Assembly (NCBI GenBank): GCA_023426275.1
Contig: JAFABC010000208.1
Coordinates: 1-20,289, forward strand
Source of the DNA: Pseudomonadota bacterium
Lineage (GTDB): Bacteria; Desulfobacterota; Desulfovibrionia; Desulfovibrionales; Desulfovibrionaceae
Length of the DNA: 20,289 bases
Reading direction: 5' to 3'
Position numbers and translations under genes: made by a program. Below, piece after piece: positions 8,109 through 15,163 of the stretch. The notes beneath the pieces were generated by a model, which was given only the letters and a program-made list of their open reading frames with translations, was not told the DNA's origin and searched no databases. Numbering within the stretch: position 1 is the first letter of the stretch; every line of letters starts with the position of its first letter.

Positions 8109-8138
8109 AACGGCAAAAGGCGTAGGCCTTCGGCCGTT
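8109..8138. repeat. Bulged hairpin
   Basis: AACGGC (8109-8114) pairs with GCCGTT (8133-8138), with an inner AAGGC/GCCTT stem. It stands out as a GC-rich structure in AT-rich DNA. There is no T-run beyond it, so a terminator is not clear. Confidence 0.45.
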
Positions 8139-8295
8139 ATAAATACTAAATCAATAGAATAGCTGGGTTGTTTGCTGAGAATGTATACTTGAACTTGTAG
8201 TATTTTTATAAATTCTATGATTTGTACTATTTTGACTAGTTATTGAAAAATAAAAAAGCTCATCCTTGGTGAAGGACAAGCTTTTCTAGCATTTT

Positions 8296-8340
8296 GGCTG
8301 ATTCTAAGCATCAATTGTATGTTGACACCTAGAATCAGCC
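8296..8340. repeat. 11-bp inverted repeat
   Basis: GGCTGATTCTA (8296-8306) and its perfect reverse complement (8330-8340) are separated by 23 nt. The spacing suits a protein-binding site or a long-loop RNA stem. Confidence 0.6.
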
Positions 8341-8415
8341 CCAAGATCGAATGAATTATCGCTAATCTAAGCTTCTTGTTCTTTCTGTACGTTCGGTTTT
8401 CCCGAATACAGCTAG

Positions 8416-8556
8416 ATGAGATGATGCAGAGCTAGACAACTGGGTTGTTTTATATGGTAATTTTAAAGTTTTAACACTTTGTTTGATCAATCATTTAAGT
8501 ATTTTCAGTTAATTGCTTATTAGAATACAACTGGATAGTTTACTGCATCATCTCAT
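8416..8556. repeat. 14-bp inverted repeat bounding 141 bp
   Basis: ATGAGATGATGCAG (8416-8429) and its perfect reverse complement (8543-8556) enclose 113 bp of AT-rich sequence. It could be the ends of a small non-autonomous insertion, or origin structure. No target duplication is evident at the ends. Confidence 0.6.
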
Positions 8557-8955
8557 GGTTCCTTACGAACCGCAGCCGCCCATTGGTACAAATATTCCTT
8601 ATCTTTCATGTACTTATGGGCTTCCCGTGGTCAAATCGGCGTCCGTCTTTTCAACATCCCGAGCATAATCGCTTCAATACGTTGTAATGATTTCTCATTA
8701 GATTTCGAACGGCCATGTTTCTCATCTAACGTATTGGCCACCACTGCTTCATCTCTAAGGATTTCGGGCTACTGAATCGTCTCAACCACTTACTTGCCTT
8801 GATTGCTCAATAGCAAGTTGGTTCATCTCATGGATTTTGATTCAAAAGGACGTGATCATCCTCTTTTTCATGAGACTCTTTATTTTTTGACTTTCTAGTT
8901 CATCTGAACAGCTTGTTCTAGATGAACCTGGACAGGGATTCTTCACGGCTCCCAT
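8553..8955 (-). pseudogene. Possible decayed gene
   Basis: On the minus strand, protein-like sequence runs through interruptions: an open stretch from ATG 8955 to TGA at 8842; a continuation past it in the same frame to an internal ATG (8826) reading MNQLAIEQSRQVSG; then a frameshift; then a stretch with TAG; then PEILRDEAVVANTLDEKHGR and following charged residues; a TGA; and PREAHKYMKDKEYLYQWAAA to a final TGA at 8553. The longest uninterrupted piece is about 44 codons, highly charged and plausible as protein. I do not recognise a family. Random AT-rich DNA can give similar pieces, so confidence is low. Confidence 0.3.
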
Positions 8956-9027
8956 GGCCTATATTTTGTTTGTATTCGATAAGATATTTTAAATGCTTAT
9001 TGAATTGATCAGAGTGTATAAAGTTTA

Positions 9028-9042
9028 ATATCTGTCAGATAT
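9028..9042. repeat. 15-bp palindrome
   Basis: ATATCTG-T-CAGATAT, a perfect dyad about 170 bp beyond the rep stop. It is a candidate protein-binding site, possibly at the origin. Confidence 0.45.
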
Positions 9043-9213
9043 CACTGGAACTAACACTGTCTATCGCCTGCGTCATGTCATGTATTTTTATTGTATCTTT
9101 AAATATATCATTCAGAAAAATCAATTTTAGAAGGAACAAAATAATTTCATATGGTATATTAGAAGGTAGTAAGTATGGACAGGGGGAGGTGTTGTGTTGA
9201 TATTAAAATATAA

Positions 9214-10266
9214 TTATTTATTTAAATTTATTATTAATTTTCTATTTCTATATATTGTACTGTAGGATAAGTTACTAAACCTAGTAATATTATCTAATGT
9301 TATTTCTTTGTTCATAGACTCTAGTTTCAATATAGTTCTATTGATTTCATCTAAGGTTTTATTTATTCTTATCTGATTAGTGTATTTTGCACCACTGGAC
9401 TGGTTAGTTTTTATGTACTCTTTGTTCTTAATGTCTTCTTTGTCTTTATTCGTATTCTTTTCTAATTTCATAGTGCCAATATTTTTCATATACTGTTTCA
9501 AGCTAGGATCAAGTCTATGCTTCCAAACCCATTTATATATTGATCTTGATATGCTTAGTACTTCTCCTCTGCTAAAATCTAAATTTGCACCGTTTGTCCA
9601 TATATTTTCAGCAGTGTATCCTAAGCAGATTGAATCTACTTCTCGTTTAAATTTATCGATGTCATTAAAATATTTTACTATCTGATATGCTAGTTTTCTA
9701 CATACATGGAAGACTTGCATGTGACGACCCTCATAGATACTGTCGTTGTCCTGTTCGTATAAATTTCTAGGTAAATCTACAAATTCGGCTAAATATTCTA
9801 AGTTGTAAACGTTATTAGACCATATAGTGTACCATTTTGTAGAAAATGGGTTTTTGATGGCATGTCCAGTATAACCTTTGTCTGATTCTAGTTTGTTTTG
9901 GTATCCAGCAGTTACAGATTTATAAAACCTAATGGCTTTATGACTTATATTTATTGTTTGGTTATCTAACGGCACTAGTACAGGATTGACTAGCTCGTAT
10001 AAGTATTGGGCATGTCTATTTTCTTTGTTCATGATCCTGATTGTTGGTTCTGGAAGATAAAGATCATCCCAAGCAAATAAAGCCATGTCATAATCAAGAT
10101 CAAGAGATATGTATGGCCGTTTCTGAGTAGGTAATTGGATGTAGTTTGCCGTTTTAATTATATTTTGCTTGTCAGAAACTTTGTTAATTATTTTAGTATA
10201 TCCCCATCTTGGCCGTTCAGGTAAATAATCATAAAATCTACGCTTAGAATCATCTGGCATTTTCAT
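9214..10266 (-). CDS. rep: ColE2-type primase/replication initiator (Rep)
   Basis: 350 aa. Proteins of this replicase family bind the plasmid origin and synthesise a primer for DNA polymerase I. YISLDLDYDMALFAWDDLYLP (about res 52-72, Asp56/Asp58) followed by PEPTIRIMNKENRHAQYLYELVNPV matches the family core with its acidic metal-binding residues and conserved His85. GHAIKNP (res 134-140) and a PriCT-like helical domain (EGRHMQVFHVCRKLAYQIV, about 179-197, to GEVLSISRSIYKWVW, 234-248) follow. A charged C-terminal tail (270-350) probably carries the DNA-binding HTH (NITRFSNLSYSTIYRNRK). AAAGGA precedes the ATG. The gene is very AT-rich, unlike the host core. Its presence implies that the excised circle can replicate. 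Confidence 0.85.
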   Translation of the reverse strand: MKMPDDSKRRFYDYLPERPRWGYTKIINKVSDKQNIIKTANYIQLPTQKRPYISLDLDYDMALFAWDDLYLPEPTIRIMNKENRHAQYLYELVNPVLVPLDNQTINISHKAIRFYKSVTAGYQNKLESDKGYTGHAIKNPFSTKWYTIWSNNVYNLEYLAEFVDLPRNLYEQDNDSIYEGRHMQVFHVCRKLAYQIVKYFNDIDKFKREVDSICLGYTAENIWTNGANLDFSRGEVLSISRSIYKWVWKHRLDPSLKQYMKNIGTMKLEKNTNKDKEDIKNKEYIKTNQSSGAKYTNQIRINKTLDEINRTILKLESMNKEITLDNITRFSNLSYSTIYRNRKLIINLNK

Positions 10267-11169
10267 AACTCTTATCCTTTAAGTTGTTTCTAAGTTTCTG
10301 TTCTGGTCAATTTATATCTATACTTGTTTGTTTGGAAATTTGGAAAGCTAATATTAATGAATGTAACAAAAATATATAGAAATAGCAATGTGATGTTGGG
10401 AGAAAACAATTATTCTGTTTTCCTTTAAACTTGTTGGCGTACCGGTGGTACGTCTATTTATTTTTTCGTGTATAGCTCTCTATAGTAGATTTTAGAAAGT
10501 ATTCTCTTCTTTTCAATATATTTAGTAAGGTTTACTGAATGAGGCAAAGAAGGCCTACAGTAGGAGAGCAGTATGAAGATTGCTTTTTAGTAAGTATTCT
10601 TGTGTCTTATTGATTAAAAAAATTCGAACTCGGGTTTGGCCAGATTATACGTATCGAGGTCTATCTTTATCTATACCAAAATTATTTTCCCGGTAAGTTC
10701 CATGGGGTGATGGAGCGAAATCGCTTTCTTGGGTAAAAGCACGAAACGGCTATGTCTTCTATGACAGCTTTCTCCGACAACAACAGTTAGTTACTGACTC
10801 ATTTCTTCGTCTTTGTTTCAGGGTAGAATTTCTCCGGGCGGTTGCCGGGATTGGTTTTTTCTACATGATTTATATGAGTTAGAGCAAATTCAGCCTGCCC
10901 CGGCATTGTCGTGTAGCGAGTGAGTGTGGATTGGGGAGTGGGCTGGAGCTATTTCAGAACTCGCTTTTACCACTTTGACCCTCGAATAGCAGGGGTGGTG
11001 CCGAATAATCCCGGCTGAGACTTTTCAATTTACCACTGGGGCAATGAATAGTCTGCTTATTGATCAGTTTTAAACCACTTTTGTTCGAAGCGGTGCGCAG
11101 CTATTTCCTCTGGAATTCGTATGAAATTGCTACGTGTCAAATCGAAGAATATCTCATTATTTTAGAAAG
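10267..11169. other. 0.9-kb gap upstream of rep
   Basis: No gene I can defend. This is where the rep promoter and, by analogy with ColE2, a copy-control antisense RNA would lie. Present are a 6-bp hairpin CGTACC/GGTACG (10438-10452) followed by a T-rich run on the plus strand, a CCTAC/GTAGG dyad near 10554, a small AGCGA/TCGCT dyad (10713-10724) and a copy of the 19-bp motif also found at 7990-8008. A 35-codon ORF (10799-10906, minus, start MPGQAEFALTHINHV) lacks a ribosome site. The same frame on both sides shows about as many stops as random DNA, so I do not call a pseudogene. Confidence 0.45.
10703..10721. repeat. 19-bp motif shared by both rep-flanking gaps
   Basis: TGGGGTGATGGAGCGAAAT here and TGGGGTGATGGAGGGAAAT at 7990-8008, 18 of 19 identical and in the same orientation, 2.7 kb apart. 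Rep lies between them. The shared motif may be a regulator or replication site, or a remnant of a duplication. Confidence 0.55.
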
Positions 11170-11556
11170 TTAATCGTCTTCTGGCAACATCAGCGTAAAA
11201 ACTGGCTCCCCATGATCACCGGGGCCGATGTGCGCGATAACATCCACCGTCACCGTCCGCCCTGGTTCCATGAGGAACGAGATCCTTACGGTAGCTCGAT
11301 CCGCACCCGGCGAGCTGTTTCGTACAGAGCAGAGCACCAGGAAAAGCAGATCATGGAGACGGCCAGCCAAGCTTTGACCTTCGCCGCAGACGCCGGGCGG
11401 TTCGACGTATCCATGGTAAAGGGTTGCGGTTACTGCGGTATGGACCTTGAATCCGACAGCTCTGGCGGCGTCGGTGACATCAACGAGAACTCCGTCTTCT
11501 ATTGCTTGTTTTCGTGTGTATGAATAAATAAGATTCCAATCGTTATCAAGGGTCAT
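11170..11556 (-). CDS. DUF6573 family protein
   Basis: 128 aa. The N-terminal LIYSYTRKQAIEDGVLVDVT (about res 9-28) and C-terminal HIGPGDHGEPVFTLMLPEDD (res 109-128) match the hallmark ends of DUF6573, a small soluble family common on plasmids and integrative elements. Its function is unknown. The middle (LAGRLHDLLFLVLCSVR) fits the family's helical section. It is visibly more GC-rich than its neighbours, suggesting a separate history. It overlaps the upstream 74-aa gene by 11 nt, so the two are probably co-translated. The family call is from memory of the pattern. Confidence 0.75.
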   Translation of the reverse strand: MTLDNDWNLIYSYTRKQAIEDGVLVDVTDAARAVGFKVHTAVTATLYHGYVEPPGVCGEGQSLAGRLHDLLFLVLCSVRNSSPGADRATVRISFLMEPGRTVTVDVIAHIGPGDHGEPVFTLMLPEDD

Positions 11557-11770
11557 CCTGGTTCTCCCTTTCTATGTTTGTTAGAGCGGCATCGAGTTTC
11601 ATTCGAAATATACCGCATAATTCCAGTCCTATTTCTGCCCATGACCGAGTTATATCATCGGGTATTCCTTCCGATTGTTTGCTCATGATCTTGAAAAGTT
11701 GTTCGATTGGGTGAAATCCTGTAATTATATCAGATTTCAAGTCAAGCCGTGTTTCTTCTGGAAGCTTCAT
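11546..11770 (-). CDS. Small unknown protein
   Basis: 74 aa, start MKLPEETRLDLKSDIITGFH. Soluble and predicted largely helical, with no motif I recognise. AAAGGA lies 6 nt before the ATG. It overlaps the DUF6573 gene, and the two appear to form a two-gene unit. A role in maintenance of the element is possible, but nothing in the sequence shows it. Confidence 0.6.
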   Translation of the reverse strand: MKLPEETRLDLKSDIITGFHPIEQLFKIMSKQSEGIPDDITRSWAEIGLELCGIFRMKLDAALTNIERENQDDP

Positions 11771-11836
11771 AACAATCCTTTGTTCTGGTAATTTTGTTAT
11801 AATTCTTGTTTTTATAAAATATACTGGATGTATGAA

Positions 11837-11870
11837 CTCCGCAGGATACTATTGCTAGCACCCTGCGAAG
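11837..11870 (-). terminator. Hairpin after the 51-aa gene
   Basis: A 9-bp stem with one mismatch (11837-11845/11862-11870) and a 16-nt loop, 11 nt past the stop. The T-run is weak, so this is a tentative terminator. Confidence 0.4.
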
Positions 11871-11881
11871 TGGAATAAGAG

Positions 11882-12037
11882 CTATTCGTCGGATGCGTCG
11901 TTCATCTCTTGAACGAATTGCTCTTGGTCGGCAGGTGACATCCTTTCAAAGGAATCGTACATCTCCTGACGTTCAGGATCTGGACCAAGGTCAGGTGCAC
12001 CAGGAATATCAACGGGACCGAAAGGATTCTCAGCCAT
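11882..12037 (-). CDS. Small acidic unknown protein
   Basis: 51 aa from MAENPFGPVDIPGAPDLG. Strongly acidic, with a Pro/Gly-rich N-terminal half and a helical C-terminal half (ERQEMYDSFERMSPADQEQF). The frame is open up to 12094, but ATG 12037 has a strong GGAGG 8 nt upstream, so the shorter form is preferred. Small acidic proteins on mobile elements can be DNA mimics or anti-restriction factors, but there is no direct evidence here. It is preceded by the GC-rich block 12098-12289, which would form its leader. Confidence 0.6.
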   Translation of the reverse strand: MAENPFGPVDIPGAPDLGPDPERQEMYDSFERMSPADQEQFVQEMNDASDE

Positions 12038-12097
12038 TTGAACAACCTCCAAGTTAAAGTCGGAAAACAGTAGGATAAGCACACGGTCCAACAAGAC

Positions 12098-12289
12098 AGG
12101 GGCCTAGGGTGAGAGTATCCTCGTTTCGGGGGCTTGGTCACGGGGGCAGAATGACCAGTTGGCGGACCCGGCCGGGGCGGTCGCCGACAGGGAGTATACG
12201 GGGATTTCCGGGGAGTTTGGTCGGGAGGGGAGTCCTAGGCGGCGGCGACGCTGAAAAACCCCAGGAAGGGGCCCTAGGGCTCTTTGATT
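12098..12289. other. GC-rich hairpin block without a gene
   Basis: About 190 bp of very GC-rich sequence inside AT-rich DNA. It contains three CCTAGG sites (12103, 12234, 12273), a GGTCA/TGACC stem (12136-12140/12152-12156) and a GGCGGACC/GGTCGCC stem (12161-12168/12179-12185). Its right end holds a terminator for the 231-aa gene. A 65-codon plus-strand frame through it is low-complexity Gly/Arg and has no ribosome site. Candidate roles are an mRNA leader, a small RNA or a nicking/replication site. Confidence 0.5.
12254..12271 (-). terminator. Terminator of the 231-aa gene
   Basis: On the minus strand CCCC-TTCCT-GGGG is followed directly by five Ts, 19 nt past the stop codon at 12290. The stem is short but of canonical form. 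Confidence 0.6.
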
Positions 12290-12985
12290 TTACAGTGAGA
12301 ATATAAGTTTTAAATCATCCTTCAGCTTTGCAAAAAACTTTGTGAATTCATTTGATTTATACCCGTCAAACATGACATCCTTTAGCAATGTTTCCCAGGA
12401 AGTCGGTTTTGGAAACCATCCGGCAGGGTTAACTCCGTCAATTTGGTCGCCTAGAACGTGGTACATACTTCCCTTCTCTTCATACAATATGTAGACAATG
12501 TCGTGATAAGGGTAAGAGATTTGATAACTTCCCCAGAATAAAAAATTAAAATTTTCAATTCTATTTGAATGAGTTATGGAGTAAAAAAGATCTTTCCTGA
12601 ACTCTTTTTTAAAACGCTTCCCGTATAATTTTTCAATAGCATGTATGAATTCTATCTTGTCGTCGTAGTAGGTGTTTTCAAACTGCATAATTATCGGCAC
12701 AACTTCTTTCTGTATGTCTTTTATTCTGCACAATTTTTCTAGCTCGGTCTTGCTGGTGTCGACCTTGGACTGGAATGTTTGGATCATGTCAACAGCACTG
12801 TCTTCATACCATAGTGCTGAACCCAATCGGTCTTTCCAAAACTCTTTCACTTCTATAAGTTCAACTCCAAAATTTTGGCAACATGAGTTAGGATAGTACT
12901 TCAAAACATCATGGTGATTATAAATACCTTTTTGAGTAGAATTCAAACCATTCTTTAAGACAATTTTATCTTCTGAGTCATCCAT
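12290..12985 (-). CDS. Unknown 231-aa protein
   Basis: 231 aa, soluble, rich in aromatic and Lys/Asp/Glu residues, with no signal peptide or membrane helix. The middle (about res 70-135) is predicted helical. The C-terminal half has aromatic blocks such as NFLFWGSYQISYPYHDIVYI, then GWFPKPTSWETLLKDVMFDGY. I see no known catalytic motif. AAGGA lies upstream of the ATG, and a small interrupted ORF ends 12 nt before it on the same strand. As cargo between replication genes and a restriction enzyme, it could be a defence or toxin protein, but that is only positional inference. Confidence 0.65.
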   Translation of the reverse strand: MDDSEDKIVLKNGLNSTQKGIYNHHDVLKYYPNSCCQNFGVELIEVKEFWKDRLGSALWYEDSAVDMIQTFQSKVDTSKTELEKLCRIKDIQKEVVPIIMQFENTYYDDKIEFIHAIEKLYGKRFKKEFRKDLFYSITHSNRIENFNFLFWGSYQISYPYHDIVYILYEEKGSMYHVLGDQIDGVNPAGWFPKPTSWETLLKDVMFDGYKSNEFTKFFAKLKDDLKLIFSL

Positions 12986-12997
12986 TTCTTAAAATCC

Positions 12998-13162
12998 TTA
13001 TCCCAGGGATTCATAGTGGCGGATATTGGCTTCAATTTCGTCGAGGACTTCCTTGGGTGCTTCAGTTTGGTATAGATACCTCCGTTTCAGGGGAGGCGTC
13101 AATGCGATCTGTCATAGCCGATTGCTGTTCCAATATTCTGTAAAATCAGATTTTTTTGCCAT
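12998..13162 (-). pseudogene. Small gene with one in-frame TGA
   Basis: From ATG 13162 the frame reads MAKKSDFTEYWNSNRL, then TGA (13114-13112), then 37 more codons starting QIALTPPLKRRYLYQTEAP and ending IRHYESLG before TAA at 12998. The 54-residue product is charged and helix-prone. It would sit 12 nt upstream of the 231-aa gene, as in an operon. The simplest view is a nonsense-broken gene. An alternative is UGA recoding: a CCTCC/GGAGG hairpin lies 15 nt after the TGA, but it lacks clear SECIS features. No ribosome site stands out. Confidence 0.4.
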
Positions 13163-13287
13163 AGAGCTTGGATTGGAGGTGTCCGGCCGGAGATGAGTGG
13201 GGCGGATGCGTGGTCAGGCCCGATACAACCCGGCACACTCGCCTGAGCAAAATTTTCTTAAAGTTGAAAGGTTGGTTAAGAAATCTA

Positions 13288-13316
13288 TTGACAAGAAATT
13301 TCCGGAGTGGTTTAAA
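13288..13316 (+). promoter_or_regulatory. Promoter of the 145-aa gene
   Basis: A perfect -35 TTGACA (13288-13293), a 17-nt spacer and a -10 TTTAAA (13311-13316; TTAAAT one base on). Transcription would begin about 40 nt before the ATG at 13362. The rest of 13163-13287 has a GC-rich patch and no gene. Confidence 0.65.
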
Positions 13317-13361
13317 TAGTAATAGCTTTACGAGTTCAACATCTAACTGAGGTAAATTGCT

Positions 13362-13799
13362 ATGGGAATGCAGTTTTATACGGGAAAGTTGGTTCCATCT
13401 AAAACTCTACAAAAAATTAAAGGTCCTGGAGTTTCTATTTCTTTTAGCCGTTCGCAGGTCACTTTTAACAAAGAAGCTTCAGATCTAATGGGTCTTGTTG
13501 AAAAAGAAACTTTTGTTCTTGTTGGGTTTGATAGCGATAAGATGCAAGTCGGCTTTAAAGTTTCTAAGGAAAAGACTGAAAGCAATGCCGTTGTTGAAAA
13601 GAAAGTTGTGAAAATACCTAAAGCACCTGAATATATGTTTATAAAAGTTGCATCCGTTTTAGAAGTTATTAAAGAAATACCGCGTAAAGGTGTTCACAAA
13701 TATCCTCTGCACAAATCTGATGCAGAGTATTTTTATATCAACATTTCTGAAGGGAATATGGTTCCTGTGAAAGAAAAAAAATCTGATAGTCAAAAATAA
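13362..13799 (+). CDS. Unknown 145-aa protein, AbrB-like N-terminal half
   Basis: 145 aa. Residues 24-67 (VSISFSRSQVTFNKEASDLM, then GLVEKETFVLVGFDSDKMQVGFKV) have the rhythm of swapped-hairpin AbrB/MazE-type domains: short strands, then 'N-x-x-A-x-x-L-x-G-L', then an 'acidic turn - strand'. This suggests a DNA-binding or antitoxin-like fold, which I infer from pattern only. The C-terminal half (90-145) is Lys-rich with no motif. A strong promoter and GAGG (9 nt before ATG) are present, followed by a clear terminator, so it is a monocistronic unit. It converges on the 139-aa gene at 14059-14478. Confidence 0.65.
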   Translation: MGMQFYTGKLVPSKTLQKIKGPGVSISFSRSQVTFNKEASDLMGLVEKETFVLVGFDSDKMQVGFKVSKEKTESNAVVEKKVVKIPKAPEYMFIKVASVLEVIKEIPRKGVHKYPLHKSDAEYFYINISEGNMVPVKEKKSDSQK

Positions 13800-13815
13800 T
13801 AGTCTACAGAAAGAT

Positions 13816-13858
13816 AAACCCACGTCAGTCATCTTCTTGTGGTTGGCGTGGGTTTTTT
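13816..13858 (+). terminator. Terminator of the 145-aa gene
   Basis: AAACCCACG (13816-13824) pairs with CGTGGGTTT (13847-13855), and six Ts run from 13853, 16 nt past the stop codon. The loop is 22 nt with weak internal pairing. Confidence 0.8.
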
Positions 13859-14024
13859 ATTAAAAAAAGTATCTTGATCCCAACAAATCGTGCTTTTAGA
13901 TATAGTATTTATACTGACTTTAGTGAGTTAGATAGTTTGTATTATTAGAGTATGTAAAAATTTTATATAAATTCTTATTCTCTTTTAATTATTCTAGATT
14001 TTTCTGCTCTATGAAAATAGATGA

Positions 14025-14060
14025 GGAGCCACAGCTATAATTGCTGTGACTCCCCTTTTT
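14025..14060. terminator. Bidirectional terminator between convergent genes
   Basis: An 11-bp stem (14025-14035/14043-14053, one G-T pair) with a 7-nt loop, followed by CCTTTTT on the plus strand. It lies just after the stop of the 139-aa minus-strand gene, so it may act for both directions. The stretch 13859-14024 shows nothing else. Confidence 0.7.
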
Positions 14061-14478
14061 ACCCTTCAACCGGAATGTTCTCGGAGAATTCGTTGTGATC
14101 TTCTTGGCCAGTGCCAATGCCAGTTCGTGTGAGAAGGATTTGTTCCTTTTCTTCATCGAACTCCATGCGAAACTCGGTATGCTCGGGATATTCAATCCCA
14201 GCAGCCTTGAGCTTTGAGAAGCTCAGCTTTATACCATGTTTGGTCAATCGGACCTGAGTAGAAGTTCTTTCGTACAATCCAGGGAGTGACATAAGACTTT
14301 GTGATTCGACGGAAAGTCGCATCAAATGTTGACGCAAGCTTTGCATCGAACTTAATCCGAGTTCTTTCTTAGCTTCCATAGCGGAAACGCCAGATTCGCA
14401 CAGTTGTCGAAGCTTGACGGGATCGTACTTCGATTCCATCACTTGCTTCTTGATCTCGGTAGAATTTTTCTTTGCCAT
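14059..14478 (-). CDS. Putative DNA-binding regulator (HTH plus AbrB-like domain)
   Basis: 139 aa from MAKKNSTEIK. Residues 18-55 (KYDPVKLRQLCESGVSAMEA, KKELGLSSMQSLRQHLMRLS) look like a helix-turn-helix. Residues 75-117 (QVRLTKHGIKLSFSKLKAAG, then IEYPEHTEFRMEFDEEKEQI) match the pattern of an AbrB/SpoVT swapped-hairpin domain: 'strand - K.G.i..s...L...Gi - acidic strand'. The open frame extends to 14532, but ATG 14478 has AGGAGG at the right distance, so the shorter form is chosen. A transcription factor or antitoxin-like repressor is likely. It lies next to, and divergent from, the restriction-modification gene and may control it. Confidence 0.65.
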   Translation of the reverse strand: MAKKNSTEIKKQVMESKYDPVKLRQLCESGVSAMEAKKELGLSSMQSLRQHLMRLSVESQSLMSLPGLYERTSTQVRLTKHGIKLSFSKLKAAGIEYPEHTEFRMEFDEEKEQILLTRTGIGTGQEDHNEFSENIPVEG

Positions 14479-15163
14479 TAGAGATACCTCCTGAGAGTTG
14501 TTACTAGAAAATATCTCTATGAAGGTGAGCAAAGAATCATAAGAAATCTATGGCGTAAATGCTAGGATTTACAGGTATACCAGTTTAAACCGGGATATTC
14601 TCCCCATTCCTGCGTTTTGGGTGGTTTTGGGTCCTAGGGTCCAGGATTTTGGAAAACTCGCAAATTTGGGGGTGTCCCGCGCGAAGCCAACCCCCAGGAC
14701 CATCCCCACGGCCAGGCCCCGGGGGTGGAGAATCGGAAGGGTCTGAAAGTGGTGGACAATACGATCTAGGGCAGCGATTCTCTGGAAGACAAATTTTCAA
14801 ACAGTGATGACCGCACTCCAGGTATTTCTCTTGGAGAGCATGGTGTTTTGCAGTCTGAGTATAAGTATTAAAAAAAATAGAAAACAAAGAAATGTTCATC
14901 AAGTATTGATAAGAGAAAATTTTAAACAATTTGATTAATTTTTAATTTTTAAGTTCTTCAACAGCAAGTAAGTCAAGAAAGTTTCATGTAAATTTTACTG
15001 ATGAACATTTCTTGTGTTTTGTGTGTGGTAATGTAAGCAACATTGAAGAAGTTGTTTTTTTGTAACGTAAAGACTTTCGGTATTTGACCTATGTCTGATA
15101 TGGATAGTCTAGTGTGCTCCAGTTTTAGGTCTGCGAAAAAAATTTAACACATAGGTATATAAT
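14479..15163. other. 685-bp divergent control region with inverted repeat
   Basis: Lies between the minus-strand regulator-like gene and the plus-strand restriction-modification gene, so it should hold both promoters. It contains a GC-rich patch (about 14,600-14,760, with CCTAGG at 14633) and then AT-rich DNA with a perfect 15-bp inverted repeat (14887-14901/14999-15013). TTGACC at 15084 could be a -35 box, but its -10 is unclear. A 114-codon minus frame (14585-14929) is not accepted as a gene, though it contains a Cys/His cluster (ECGHHCLKICLPENRC). Confidence 0.5.
14887..15013. repeat. 15-bp inverted repeat upstream of the R-M gene
   Basis: AAGAAATGTTCATCA (14887-14901) and its perfect reverse complement (14999-15013), 97 bp apart and 150-276 bp before the R-M start. 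It could be paired operator half-sites for looping control of the restriction enzyme. Confidence 0.65.

Larger units (their letters stand above)
7865..9213. other. 1.35-kb gap downstream of rep: hairpins, possible relics, candidate origin
   Basis: No intact gene over 60 codons fits here. It contains a 55-codon open stretch (7899-8066, minus), a 5-bp C/G hairpin (7981-7994), a bulged hairpin (8109-8138), an 11-bp inverted repeat (8296-8340), a 14-bp inverted repeat (8416-8556), a possible decayed gene (8553-8955, minus) with a hairpin at 8898-8927, and a 15-bp palindrome (9028-9042). In ColE2-type plasmids the origin lies just downstream of rep, which is this side, so the replication origin may be here. 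That is inference from the family. Confidence 0.5.

Noticed and set aside
8253..8284. Imperfect hairpin AAAAGCT...AGCTTTT as a terminator
   Set aside because: Two mismatches within the stem, no run of Ts beyond it, and no gene ending nearby.
10682..11134. Protein-like fragments on the minus strand in one frame
   Set aside because: About seven stops in 150 codons is what random sequence gives, so a pseudogene claim is not supported.
12109..12306. 65-codon plus frame
   Set aside because: Low-complexity Gly/Arg reading of the GC-rich block, no ribosome site, and it overlaps a terminator of the opposite strand.
14585..14929. 114-codon minus frame with a Cys/His cluster resembling a zinc finger
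   Set aside because: No ribosome site, low-complexity Pro/Gly tail through the GC-rich patch, and a start in AT-rich control DNA. The cluster is probably chance.
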